DNA from: Myxococcales bacterium
GTDB lineage: Bacteria; Myxococcota_A; Polyangia; Haliangiales; Haliangiaceae
Reading direction: 5' to 3'
DNA length: 64,000 bases
NCBI GenBank assembly: GCA_016716835.1
Contig: JADJUW010000002.1
Coordinates: forward strand, 310,001 to 374,000
The stretch's first letter is position 1. The number at the start of each line of letters is the position of its first letter. The position numbers and the translations under genes were made by a program. Under the pieces are notes generated by a model, which saw only the letters and a program-made list of their open reading frames with translations, did not search any database and had not been told where the DNA came from. Positions 8,569 through 16,676 of the stretch are shown here, one piece after another.

Positions 8569-9252
8569 CTATTTCTTGGCCGGCTTCAGTGGTTTGACGA
8601 CGAGCGACCAGTGTCGGCGGTAGCCGGTATTGTATGGGAATACTTCGAGCCGGTTGACGACATCAAGTGATGTCGGGTCATAGCCGAGCTTTTTTAGCGT
8701 TTGGTAGACATCATCTTGGTCTTGCTCGTGGATGACGTGCGCGAGCAGCTGGGCTTGCGACAGGGTAGGGTTTTTGTCAAAGAGCTCTTCCATCTGTTCA
8801 ATGATTTCATCGGCGATGCCGAGGCGAAGTGGACCCTTTGGCTTGCTTCCCCGTTTGGCGACGCCTTGCCAAATGGTCGCCGAGAGCGGCGAGACCGTGC
8901 CTAAGCCCGGCACCGTGACGCGAATTCCTCGGCGGAAAATATATGGCGATAAGGAGGATGCCTCGCCGGGCTCGTCGGCTGATACGGCGCTGGATGGGTC
9001 GCGGAAGAAGCCTGCATGGAGCGTTTCGCCAGCTGCCAGGCGCACGTTGCCTTTGGTGATCTTGATTTCAAGGTCGGTACCGGGGCTTCCGTATATCGAT
9101 TTGCTGCGGACGATCTTGCCGACCGCGCTGACGCCAACACCTGGCCCTTTGGGGCCCGCGGTCGTCTTTCTCGGCGCCGCATCGGCAGCGCCCGACAGCA
9201 ATGCGCAGCCAAGTAGCATCGGCAGCAATGTGAAACTAAATTTTTTTTGCAT
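8569..9252 (-). CDS. Secreted protein, paralogue A of a tandem pair
   Basis: This secreted protein of 227 residues has a signal peptide ending near GAADA-APRK. A GPKGPGVGVSAVGKIV segment, a mixed beta region and a helical C-terminal part (PLRLGIADEIIEQMEELF, then LGYDPTSLDVVNRL) follow, ending in a Lys-rich tail. It is about 60% identical by eye to the product at 9581-10273, including exact blocks GIRVTVPGLGTVSPLSATIWQG and KGPLRLG. No family or catalytic motif is recognised. The conserved Glu/Asp-Gln helix HEQDQDDVYQTLKKLGY may be a protein-interaction segment. It is convergent with katG. Confidence 0.8.
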   Translation of the reverse strand: MQKKFSFTLLPMLLGCALLSGAADAAPRKTTAGPKGPGVGVSAVGKIVRSKSIYGSPGTDLEIKITKGNVRLAAGETLHAGFFRDPSSAVSADEPGEASSLSPYIFRRGIRVTVPGLGTVSPLSATIWQGVAKRGSKPKGPLRLGIADEIIEQMEELFDKNPTLSQAQLLAHVIHEQDQDDVYQTLKKLGYDPTSLDVVNRLEVFPYNTGYRRHWSLVVKPLKPAKK

Positions 9253-9357
9253 ACCTGGGAAATTAGCAATGCACGTGCCAGGCCTAACACGGCGCTAACC
9301 ATGCGGATTCAAATCCTCGTTGCGCTTGGGTTAAGGGGATACACGACACTAGCGGCT
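8569..9357 (-). repeat. Copy A of an ~0.8-kb tandem gene duplication
   Basis: The gene at 8569-9252 and about 105 bases of its upstream DNA match the unit at 9581-10378. The upstream match includes GCGGATT-AAAT-CT-G and GTTAAGGGGA followed by CACGACACTAGCGGC (9301-9357, against 10321-10378). Conservation of the non-coding part implies that the duplicated unit carried its own promoter region. Confidence 0.7.
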
Positions 9358-9580
9358 ATTTCGCATGCCGGCGAACTGGTCGACGACAGCAAACACAACT
9401 GGCTGTTGCAAAGGCTTATCATAGCGGCCGGCGAGCTGCTCTCGGCAGCGATGCGGCGGCAATGGAAGGCGACGGTGTGGCCGCGTGGCGTGGCGCCAGG
9501 TGAGGTGAGTGACACCGACGCATGCAAGCTGGTTGCGGCGCGCGGGCGCGGTTAATTAACCACGGTGAATGGAAGCTAAA

Positions 9581-10273
9581 CTATTTCTGCTTGGCCGGCT
9601 TCAGCGGCTCTACGATGAGATATCCAAATTTTTGGTACCCGGTGTCGATCGGGAAATCCTCAAGACTGTCGACTATGTCCAGTGACGTCGGGTTGTAGCC
9701 GAGCTTGGTCAGTGTTTGGTAAACATCGCCCTGATCTTGTTCATGGACGACCTGCGCAAATAGCTGGGCCGGACTCAGCCTCGGATTTTTCTTATAGAGG
9801 GCTTCCATTTGCTCAGTTATTTCATTATCGAGGCCAAGGCGAAGCGGCCCCTTTTGTTTGGTGCCTCGTTTGGCGAGGCCTTGCCAGATCGTCGCCGATA
9901 GTGGTGAGACCGTCCCAAGGCCCGGTACCGTAACGCGAATTCCTTTGCGGAACGCATCGCCGTTCACGTGCGATGCTTCACCGGACGCGTCTGCGGTTTT
10001 TTCGCTGGTCGGGTCAATAAAATAGCCGGCACCGAGAGTTTCCCCTTTCTTCACGCGCGCATTGCCTTTCGTGATCTTAATATCTACGTAGGTGCCACTA
10101 ATGCCCCTGGCTATGCTTAATTTGCTAGGGACAATCTTGCCCACCGCGGTGACGCCTATGCCTGGCCCTCGTGGCCCTGTCGACGTCTTTCTTGGCCCGG
10201 CATCAGCGGAGCCGATCAGCACGGTGCAGCCGAGCAAGGCGGGAACCAATGTGAGACGTAGTTTAGTTAGCAT
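9581..10273 (-). CDS. Secreted protein, paralogue B of a tandem pair
   Basis: This secreted protein of about 230 residues has signal peptide MLTKLRLTLVPALLGCTVLIG ending near ADA-GPRK. After the signal it has the same order as paralogue A: GPRGPGIGVTAVGKIV, the shared RVTVPGLGTVSPLSATIWQG block, KGPLRLG, an acidic helix and a terminal LKPAKQK tail. The ATG at 10273 is preferred over the TTG at 10282. It lies in the same direction as paralogue A, about 330 bases upstream of it. Each copy appears to have its own promoter region. Function is unknown. Retention of both copies suggests dosage or diversification. Confidence 0.78.
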   Translation of the reverse strand: MLTKLRLTLVPALLGCTVLIGSADAGPRKTSTGPRGPGIGVTAVGKIVPSKLSIARGISGTYVDIKITKGNARVKKGETLGAGYFIDPTSEKTADASGEASHVNGDAFRKGIRVTVPGLGTVSPLSATIWQGLAKRGTKQKGPLRLGLDNEITEQMEALYKKNPRLSPAQLFAQVVHEQDQGDVYQTLTKLGYNPTSLDIVDSLEDFPIDTGYQKFGYLIVEPLKPAKQK

Positions 10274-10378
10274 ACCGGGCAAATAAGCAATGCGAGTGCC
10301 AAGCCGAACGCGGCGCTAACTAGGCGGATTAAAATACTAGGTGGGCTTGAGTTAAGGGGACGCGCGACACCAGCGGCC
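9581..10378 (-). repeat. Copy B of an ~0.8-kb tandem gene duplication
   Basis: This is the partner of 8569-9357. Similarity begins at the Lys-rich C-terminus of the protein and runs through the start codon into about 105 bases upstream, then fades. The 9358-9580 spacer is not matched elsewhere that I can see; it holds a GTTAATTAAC palindrome at 9551-9560 and no convincing gene. Confidence 0.7.
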
Positions 10379-10490
10379 AATGCGTTTGCCGCAACGACGG
10401 GTGATTCACCTGCCGTCGCGGTCGGCGCGGCGCGGCGCGACGATGACGTGGCGAGGCGTCGGGTCCCGCACGCGCTTGCTTTTGTGGGGC

Positions 10491-10525
10491 TAACATGTTA
10501 CTAATTGGTTAATTAACTAATTGGT
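10491..10525. promoter_or_regulatory. AT-rich palindromic operator of the ArsR/AHSA1 operon
   Basis: The segment holds TAACATGTTA (10491-10500), a perfect palindrome. It also holds two direct copies of ACTAATTGGT (10500-10509 and 10516-10525) that frame a second perfect palindrome, GTTAATTAAC (10508-10517). The run ends 7 bases before the ArsR start codon, where an autoregulatory ArsR-family repressor would be expected to bind. It stands out as an AT-rich island in GC-rich DNA. That this ArsR protein binds here is inference. Confidence 0.55.
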
Positions 10526-10531
10526 AAAGTA

Positions 10532-10948
10532 ATGACTGACCCTCTCAGCTCGACCTTCGCGGCGCTGGCCGACCCAACGCGGCGCGCCCTCCTGGCGCGT
10601 CTTGCCAAAGGTGAGGCCAATGTGTCGAGCCTGGCCAAGCCCTTTGCCAAATCGATGAGCCTACCGGCGATTACCAAGCACCTCAAGGTGTTGGAACACG
10701 CAGGCCTGATTCGCAAGACCAGGGACGCGCAATGGCGAAACTGCACGTTGCGCGCCGCGCCGCTTAGGGCCGCCGCCGGCTGGATTGACGACTACCGCCA
10801 CCACTGGGAGCAGCGGCTCGACCGGCTCGGCGACTACCTTGCCCAGGTGCAGTCGGCGCAACCATCACCGATGCCTACAGCACGCCTGCAAAATCTGCCA
10901 AAGCCAACAAAAGCCAAAGGAAGCCGCCATGCCCGCCAAGCCAAATGA
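10532..10948 (+). CDS. ArsR-family winged-helix transcriptional regulator
   Basis: The regulator has 138 residues. Its N-terminal winged helix carries the ArsR signature ALADPTRRALLARLAKGE (about residues 9-26), and the recognition region reads SLPAITKHLKVLEHAGLIRKTR (about 43-64). The metal-binding ELCVC-type box of ArsR sensors is absent. It is of the type linked to AHSA1/SRPBCC proteins, and indeed overlaps the start of a double-AHSA1 gene by 20 bases. The basic, Pro-rich tail (residues about 105-138) is not part of the fold. Palindromic AT-rich DNA lies immediately upstream, consistent with autoregulation. The ligand is unknown. Confidence 0.88.
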   Translation: MTDPLSSTFAALADPTRRALLARLAKGEANVSSLAKPFAKSMSLPAITKHLKVLEHAGLIRKTRDAQWRNCTLRAAPLRAAAGWIDDYRHHWEQRLDRLGDYLAQVQSAQPSPMPTARLQNLPKPTKAKGSRHARQAK

Positions 10949-11759
10949 AATTGTCCTCACCCGCGTCTACGACGCGCCGCTTTCGCTGATGTGGGAGGTT
11001 TGGACCGACCAGGCTCATCTTGAACGCTGGTGGGGCCCGCGCGGATTTACGATTGCGACCCAGCACAAGGAGATTCGGCCCGGCGGCAAATGGATATTCA
11101 CGATGCACGGCCCTGACGGCGCTGATTACCCCAACCAGATCACCTACCACGAGGTGGTGCCGTTTGAGCGTCTCGTCTACGATCACGGCACCGACGAAGC
11201 ACGCCCCAAGGCATTTTCGATGGTGGTGACCTTTGCCGAAGCCAAGGGCAAGACGACGGTCTACATTGCGATGGCGGTAGCCACGCCCGAGGCTGCGCGC
11301 GAGATGGCAAAACATATCAAGCGGGCCAACGGCACCTCCACGTGGGATCGGCTTGGCGAGTATCTCGAGCACAAGGCCACGGGCGCGGAGGTCTTGTTGG
11401 TAACCCGATCATTTGCGACCGATGCTAAGACGTTGTTTGCCATGTGGCATGCGCCAGCGGACGTTGCCAAGTGGTTGCCGAGAGGGGGCGCCATCACGGC
11501 GTCTGACGCGGGCGAAGCGGGCGAAGACGGCTGGGCGCGGTGGTCCATCACGACGCCAGCTGGGACAATCGCGCTGCAAACCACTGCGACCTTTGCGGCC
11601 GAAGGCGGAGATGCCGCCCGCGTGACTTTAAGATGTGCGATCGCTGGTGAGGTCACGGCCGAGGCGCGCGAGGCCTTCAGCGCGCAAAAGCGGTTCATGA
11701 ACGAAGCTTGGAATGATGCCTTTGATCAGCTCGACGTCCTGCTGGCGCCGAGGTCGTAA
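10929..11759 (+). CDS. Protein with two AHSA1/SRPBCC domains
   Basis: The protein of 276 residues is made of two START-like AHSA1 domains. The first (about 1-145) has RVYDAPLSLMWEVWTDQAHLERWWGPRGFT, the classic SRPBCC opening, and the second (about 148-275) begins LVTRSFATDAKTLFAMWHAPADVAKWLP. Such proteins bind hydrophobic ligands and often accompany ArsR regulators. The ATG at 10929 has AAAGGAAG upstream and lies inside the end of the ArsR gene, indicating translational coupling. In the second domain the usual WWGP motif is replaced by KWLPRGG, so it may have diverged. The ligand and process are unknown. Confidence 0.85.
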   Translation: MPAKPNEIVLTRVYDAPLSLMWEVWTDQAHLERWWGPRGFTIATQHKEIRPGGKWIFTMHGPDGADYPNQITYHEVVPFERLVYDHGTDEARPKAFSMVVTFAEAKGKTTVYIAMAVATPEAAREMAKHIKRANGTSTWDRLGEYLEHKATGAEVLLVTRSFATDAKTLFAMWHAPADVAKWLPRGGAITASDAGEAGEDGWARWSITTPAGTIALQTTATFAAEGGDAARVTLRCAIAGEVTAEAREAFSAQKRFMNEAWNDAFDQLDVLLAPRS

Positions 11760-11804
11760 ACCGCGGCTTGTGTGATATGTATTCGCCCACGAAAGGATTA
11801 CGTC

Positions 11805-12227
11805 ATGTCAGCACCTACAAAGATCACCATCGAGGCAACGGTCATGGCGCCTGCACCGCGCGTCTGGGCGTGCTGGACGGAACCCGCGCATATCACGCAG
11901 TGGAATTTTGCATCGCCCGATTGGCAGTGCCCGCGCGCCTCCAACGAGCTTGTCGTCGGCGGCAAATATGTCGCGCGCATGGAGGCCAAGGACGGCAGCT
12001 TTGGCTTTGACTTCGAGGCGAGCTACAACGAGATCGTGACGCACGAACGACTGACCTACACCATGCCAGATGGTCGCGTGGTGAAGACAACATTTGAGGC
12101 GATAGGCGATACCACCAAGGTGACAACGGTGTTTGACGCCGAAACGATGAACTCCGCCGACATGCAGCGGGATGGCTGGCAGGCGATTTTGAATAACTTC
12201 AAGGCCCATACCGAGGCGGCTCGCTAA
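11805..12227 (+). CDS. AHSA1/SRPBCC domain protein
   Basis: This single-domain SRPBCC protein of 140 residues begins with ITIEATVMAPAPRVWACWTEPAHITQWNFA and continues with FDFEASYNEIVTHERLTYTM. It closes with a C-terminal helix in WQAILNNFKAHTE, the standard order of AHSA1-like (DUF1801-adjacent) proteins. AAAGGA precedes the ATG at good spacing. It is the third AHSA1 domain in the ArsR operon, 45 bases downstream of the double-domain gene. Its role is probably binding a small hydrophobic ligand, with no catalytic residue evident. Confidence 0.88.
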   Translation: MSAPTKITIEATVMAPAPRVWACWTEPAHITQWNFASPDWQCPRASNELVVGGKYVARMEAKDGSFGFDFEASYNEIVTHERLTYTMPDGRVVKTTFEAIGDTTKVTTVFDAETMNSADMQRDGWQAILNNFKAHTEAAR

Positions 12228-12253
12228 CGTCAGCGCTGTCGGCGTAACGATTT

Positions 12254-12859
12254 CTAGAGCGCGGCAATGATACGGCGCAGCGTGCGCGCGAGGCGCAGTT
12301 CGCTGGCGCCGGTGTTTAAAAACTCCGCGCCGATGATGCCGATGCTTTCGTTAGCGCCCGCGTCCGCCCTTTTTTGATACACGATACGAGCCTTGAGCTT
12401 AAAACGATTTTGGCGTCCCGGCACCTCAAGGCTAAGCGGGAGATGTTTCGCGGCCGGTGGCAGCTCGCCAACCAGCGCCGCGCCACCGACGCTGATGTCG
12501 CGCGTGGTGAGCGGGTAGTCCCGGCCACCGATCCTCGCGGTCATGTGGAGCGCCAATGGTAAGCGCTCGTGGCGACGCTGCGCTGCCGACGGTGCCGTCC
12601 CCAAGGCCGTCTCAAACGCCAAGGCCGCATCGCGCGAGGCTTGCGGCAAATACATCCAAATGCCGCGGCGACGCGGCGGCGTGCCGCCATTGCTTTGGGT
12701 TGCCAAAACGCTAGCCACGACGACGACGGCACGCGGCCACTCAGGCCGGCGCAAGGCCAGCAAGAGCACCTCGCCGGCCGTGAACGCTCGTGAGGTGGCG
12801 ATGAATACGCAGTCATCGCCATGCGCCGGCGGGATTGCGGTCAGTTGCAGCCGCTTCAC
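12254..12859 (-). CDS. PilZ-domain protein (c-di-GMP binding)
   Basis: The protein has 201 residues. Residues about 92-200 form a PilZ domain with both c-di-GMP contacts: RRHERLPL (RxxxR box) and TTRDISVGGAAL ([D/N]xSxxG box). The N-terminal 85 residues (AGEVLLLALRRPEWPRAVVVVASV, ending in helical SRDAALAFETAL) resemble a second PilZ barrel that lacks these boxes, giving a YcgR-like two-barrel arrangement. The start codon is GTG. The partner process (motility, exopolysaccharide) cannot be read from the neighbours, since the ArsR operon converges on it. Confidence 0.8.
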   Translation of the reverse strand: MKRLQLTAIPPAHGDDCVFIATSRAFTAGEVLLLALRRPEWPRAVVVVASVLATQSNGGTPPRRRGIWMYLPQASRDAALAFETALGTAPSAAQRRHERLPLALHMTARIGGRDYPLTTRDISVGGAALVGELPPAAKHLPLSLEVPGRQNRFKLKARIVYQKRADAGANESIGIIGAEFLNTGASELRLARTLRRIIAAL

Positions 12860-13197
12860 CGCGGCCTCAGGCGAAAGGGGGGGCTCAAACGGAACAAAAA
12901 CATATGTCAGTTTTTAATGCAATCGGCAGGCCACCGCGCCCAAACACGGATTCAGCTAGATGCGACCGCGTCGGCTCAAAAAACTGAGGCGCATGTGATG
13001 ATCTGGATCCACCTAGGGTGTGGCGACGCGACCACGGTCACAGCGAAATGACGCGGCGAAAATGGCGTCGCGAAAGCACTTAAGGCCGTTCACCTTTAGG
13101 CTTAACGTCGGCGGGCTGGTGCAAACTTGCGCGGACCGCGTAAAGCGCCTTACCGTCGCGCGGCGTTTGACCTATCAGCCGCAAGGAGCAAGGAACC
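12860..13197. other. Intergenic region upstream of the FAD oxidoreductase gene
   Basis: About 340 bases lie between divergent genes. The PilZ promoter would lie near 12890-12930, where the sequence is AT-rich, and the oxidoreductase promoter further right. An AAGGAG ribosome site precedes the ATG at 13198. I found no gene, RNA structure or repeat here. Confidence 0.5.
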
Positions 13198-14751
13198 ATG
13201 TCACTACCCTCAACGACCGATGTCCTCGTCATTGGCTCGGGCCACAACGGCCTGGTCGCCGCGACCGTGCTGGCCCGCCGCGGGCTCAAGGTGCTCGTGG
13301 TCGAAGAAAAGCCCATCATCGGCGGCGCGACGCGCACGGAAAAGGTGTTTAAAAAGGCGCCCAACCTCGGCATCTCGTCGGGCTCTTATTTGCTCGGGGT
13401 CATGCCGCCAGAGGTGATTGGGCTCATGGGCGCGAAGATCGAGCTCATCCGCCGCGATCCACACTATTTCTTGCCAACGCTCGATGGCCGCTACCTCATG
13501 TTTGGTTCGGACAAGGTCGCGATGCGGGAGCAGTTTCTCAAATTCTTTTCCGCCAAAGACTGGCAGGCCAACGAGGCGTTGACGACGGAGATTGGACAGA
13601 TCCGCGACGACCTCGCGCCAAGCTGGCTGCAAGCGCCACTTTCGCTGGAGGCGACGGCCGAAAAATATATTCGCCCCGCGCTGCGCGAGGTGTTCATGAA
13701 GCTCGTAACGCAGCCGTGCGAAAACTATATCGCGCGCTTTGGCTTTGAGAGCGAATTGCTGGTGGCCATGTATGCGGTGACCGATGGCTTCTCGGGGCTG
13801 TCGGCATCGTTCGGCACCGCGGGCACGGGCATGAACTTCTTGGTCCACAATATGTGTCGACTGCCCGGGTCAGATGGCACGTTCATGATCGTCAAGGGCG
13901 GCATGGGCAGCATCAGCACGGAGTTTGCGCGGCTGGCGCGCGAAGCCGGGGTCGAAATCATGACGAACACGGGTGTCGAGCACATCGTCACCACGCAAGG
14001 CCGCTCGACGGGCGTGGTGCTCAAAGATGGCCGCGAGATCCACGCCAAAACCATCGCCTGCAACGCCGATCCCTTTCGCCTGCGCAAGCTCGTGGGCGAG
14101 GCCGCGTTTCCACAAGAATTTAACCAACGCCTCGATTCGATGAAGCGCTTTGGCACGACGATGAAGGTCAACCTCGCGCTCGAACGCCTGCCGACTTTTA
14201 CCTGTCTGCCGGAAAATCGCGGCCAGCACAACGCAACCATCCACTTGCTCCCCGGCGAGCCCGATGTCATGGGTCAGATCAAGCGCGGTTTTGCCGACGT
14301 GCAGGCCGGTCGCCTGCCGCAGTTTCCAACCATCGAATGGTACATCCACAGCCAGGCCGATCCGTCGCTGAGCGATGAACAGGGCCGCCACAATTCGGCG
14401 TTCTTCGTGCAATGGGTGCCCTATGAACTGAGCGGCACCACCTGGGACAAAGAAATTGACGGCTACGTGCAGCACCTGCTCGGCATCGCCGAACGCTATG
14501 CGCCAGGTCTAACCGCGAGCGTCGTCGAGGCCTCGCCGCTGACGCCCAAGGGCATCGAAGAGCAATTCGGCATTACGTACGGCCATATTCATCACATCGA
14601 CAATACGTATGGCTTTGACCAGCGCTTTCCTTACGCCACCCCAGTGCAGGGGCTGTATTCGTGCAGCGCCGGCACGCACCCCGCGGGCTCGGTGGTTGGC
14701 GCCGCGGGCCACAATGCGGCGCAGCGCATCTTGCAAGATATGGGGCTGTGA
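13198..14751 (+). CDS. NAD(P)/FAD-dependent oxidoreductase, phytoene desaturase-like
   Basis: This oxidoreductase has 517 residues. The N-terminal FAD-binding motif VIGSGHNGLVAATVLARRG is followed by VLVVEEKPIIGGATRT, as in the CrtI/CrtO and PYROXD2 group. The C-terminal signature YSCSAGTHPAGSVVGAAGHNAA is the conserved second FAD contact of these enzymes. Length is normal for the group, which includes carotenoid desaturases/ketolases and uncharacterised retinol-dehydrogenase-like proteins. No carotenoid gene is adjacent, so the substrate is open. A good AAGGAG site precedes the start. It is convergent with a secreted-protein gene only 4 bases away. Confidence 0.88.
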   Translation: MSLPSTTDVLVIGSGHNGLVAATVLARRGLKVLVVEEKPIIGGATRTEKVFKKAPNLGISSGSYLLGVMPPEVIGLMGAKIELIRRDPHYFLPTLDGRYLMFGSDKVAMREQFLKFFSAKDWQANEALTTEIGQIRDDLAPSWLQAPLSLEATAEKYIRPALREVFMKLVTQPCENYIARFGFESELLVAMYAVTDGFSGLSASFGTAGTGMNFLVHNMCRLPGSDGTFMIVKGGMGSISTEFARLAREAGVEIMTNTGVEHIVTTQGRSTGVVLKDGREIHAKTIACNADPFRLRKLVGEAAFPQEFNQRLDSMKRFGTTMKVNLALERLPTFTCLPENRGQHNATIHLLPGEPDVMGQIKRGFADVQAGRLPQFPTIEWYIHSQADPSLSDEQGRHNSAFFVQWVPYELSGTTWDKEIDGYVQHLLGIAERYAPGLTASVVEASPLTPKGIEEQFGITYGHIHHIDNTYGFDQRFPYATPVQGLYSCSAGTHPAGSVVGAAGHNAAQRILQDMGL

Positions 14752-14755
14752 CCGC

Positions 14756-15400
14756 CTAGAACTCGTTGTCCGTCGAGGCGGTGAGCAAGTCGGCGATCTT
14801 TACGCCGTCGCTGGCGTTGGCGGGCACCGTGTACGACGTGCGGTTGTGGGTGAAGATGACCGCGCGCCCGAGGCGGCGCGATAGCTGCGCGGCCTTGACG
14901 ATGGCGTCGTCAAGATGCACACCGCCCTCGACCTTCATCTGGCGAAATTTGCCGCCACGCGGGTTGCCAATGGCGTGCCTTAGCTCGCCTCCGGCCAACG
15001 CCGGCATCGCTCGCCCCGTCGTTGGTTGCTTGGCTTGATAGTGCGTCAGCTCAAACGACTTGCCAAGGCCAAGCCAGGTTCGCTTAAACGTGCAGGTTGC
15101 GACATAACCGTCGTCTTGTCGCTCCTGCACCTTGATCACGCGATTATTGCGGCGAAACGCCGTGAAACGCTTGCCCCTGACCGGCTGACCATCGGCGGCG
15201 AGCACGCTGGCGGCGGCGGCTTTGGCGCCGCGCAAGCCGAGCACAGGCTGGCGGTTCGTGGTCGTGCCGCTGGCAACCTTGGCTTTGCCAACGTTAGGGG
15301 CGGCGTTGGCTGCTTGGCTCGAGACGATGCCGCTAGCGAGCAAGAGCGTCAGCGCGCTGATGATTGGCAAAATAAGGCAGTTAAATTTTTTGTCGGACAT
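14756..15400 (-). CDS. Secreted protein of unknown function
   Basis: The protein has about 214 residues. The N-terminus is MSDKKFNCLILPIISALTLL, a signal peptide probably cleaved at ANA-APN. The mature part is basic, with FTAFRRNNRVIKVQERQDDGYVATCTF and SRRLGRAVIFTHNRTSYTVP as predicted strand-rich blocks, and a short acidic end. The frame opens upstream to 15472, but the ATG at 15400 gives the proper signal peptide. No family is recognised. It resembles the other secreted proteins in this window only in general style. Confidence 0.7.
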   Translation of the reverse strand: MSDKKFNCLILPIISALTLLLASGIVSSQAANAAPNVGKAKVASGTTTNRQPVLGLRGAKAAAASVLAADGQPVRGKRFTAFRRNNRVIKVQERQDDGYVATCTFKRTWLGLGKSFELTHYQAKQPTTGRAMPALAGGELRHAIGNPRGGKFRQMKVEGGVHLDDAIVKAAQLSRRLGRAVIFTHNRTSYTVPANASDGVKIADLLTASTDNEF

Positions 15401-15523
15401 AATAAGATAAAACAATTCAAGATGCGTGCCAGTCGCGGGTGGGGCGCAAACGGCTGAATTCCGACAAGTCACGGCTCACCTGGCAGGCGTGGGCGCCAGT
15501 GACGTGGGGTATGCAGACGCCGC

Positions 15524-16546
15524 TTATGGCCGCCAGGCACCGTCGGCGAAGACCTGCGCGTCGTCGATCCACACCTTGTCGGTGACAGGAAAAACGTCGA
15601 TGTGGTAGCGGGTTTGCTTGTGGCGCAGGCCGGGCTTTTTAAATACGCCGTGCTTAGCGCCGAGCGAGAGATGCACGCCACATACGCGCTCAAACGCGCC
15701 AATGTCGCCCACGAGACGCTGCGGCGAAAACGCGCGGTTGAGGCCAAACCCAAGCTCGCGCACCATGATGCTGCCTTCATCGTGGCGAATTTGGTCGAGC
15801 ACGGCGTCAAATACTGGCACCGAGTTTTGCACGTCGATGACCTGGCCATCGTCGATCACCATGGTGATCGGCGGCGTTGCCGTGTTGACGCGAAACTCTA
15901 GATCAGAAAAGACGTAGATGCGCACGGTGCCGCTCACCCGCGCTAGATCTTGCGCCTCGGTGAAGACCTCGCCGATGGGGTACATGCCGCCGACGGTATT
16001 GAGGTGGCGGTAATCGCCGGTATTGAGCTTGGCGGGCTCGAACGGCGACTCAAACACCAGCCGCGCGCCCGCGCCTTCCACCACCGCGCGCGTTGCGACA
16101 TCGAGCCGGGCCTTGAGCGCGCTGCCGATGCCGCGATAATAGGCGGGGTCATAGGCGAGCGAGTCTACGTACGTCGCCATCTCGTGCGGCGCCATGCGCG
16201 CCAGGCTCGCGTGTTCGATCACCTTTATGCCCCGCTTCATGAGCTCGACGCGGATGCGAAACGATTCGATGCGAAAATTTGTCGACTGAACCAACGCCAC
16301 CAAATCGCCGGCCACCAGCTCCTCGAACATGGCGAGCAGCTCGGGCGTTTTTATCAAGTAAAACAGCTCGTGCGTCGCGTCGGGCAAGACGTCGCCGTAC
16401 GCCTCGGCGATGATATCGGTCAGCTCGCACTGCGTGTCCGACAAAACGATGGCGGCGTGGTCGGGCGTGTACTCAAGCGACAGCCCAAGTGTGTCGCGCA
16501 GGTGACGGCTTGCGGTGGTAACCAGCTCGGCGTGGAGTTCACTCAT
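15524..16546 (-). CDS. M29-like aminopeptidase-fold metalloprotein
   Basis: The protein has 340 residues. Its C-terminal half matches the thermophilic aminopeptidase M29/NicX-like fold. The putative metal ligands appear in family order: Glu193 in YPIGEVFT, Glu264 in RELGFGLN, His292 in GVHLSLG, and His315/Asp317 in RYHIDVFP. The Gly-rich segment and the GTVRIYVFSD strand after the first Glu also fit. The family includes metallo-aminopeptidases and the Fe-dependent 2,5-dihydroxypyridine dioxygenase NicX, so the reaction cannot be fixed from sequence. It is probably cytoplasmic, with no signal peptide. It stands alone, divergent from the lipoprotein at 16677. Confidence 0.7.
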   Translation of the reverse strand: MSELHAELVTTASRHLRDTLGLSLEYTPDHAAIVLSDTQCELTDIIAEAYGDVLPDATHELFYLIKTPELLAMFEELVAGDLVALVQSTNFRIESFRIRVELMKRGIKVIEHASLARMAPHEMATYVDSLAYDPAYYRGIGSALKARLDVATRAVVEGAGARLVFESPFEPAKLNTGDYRHLNTVGGMYPIGEVFTEAQDLARVSGTVRIYVFSDLEFRVNTATPPITMVIDDGQVIDVQNSVPVFDAVLDQIRHDEGSIMVRELGFGLNRAFSPQRLVGDIGAFERVCGVHLSLGAKHGVFKKPGLRHKQTRYHIDVFPVTDKVWIDDAQVFADGAWRP

Positions 16547-16676
16547 ATAAGCTCGTTGTTTTCGTCGCGCGCTGCGTTATCGCATTGAACATAGTGAGCT
16601 TGTAAATATCTGAATCCACAGAAAAATCTGCGCTGTAATATTGCTGTAATTTGCTTTTGAGCGCTATCGTGCGCGC

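Noticed and set aside
9247..9555. Open frame of 102 codons between the tandem secreted-protein genes
   Set aside because: It overlaps the duplicated upstream region. Its counterpart in the other copy is not open in the same way, so it is not a conserved gene.
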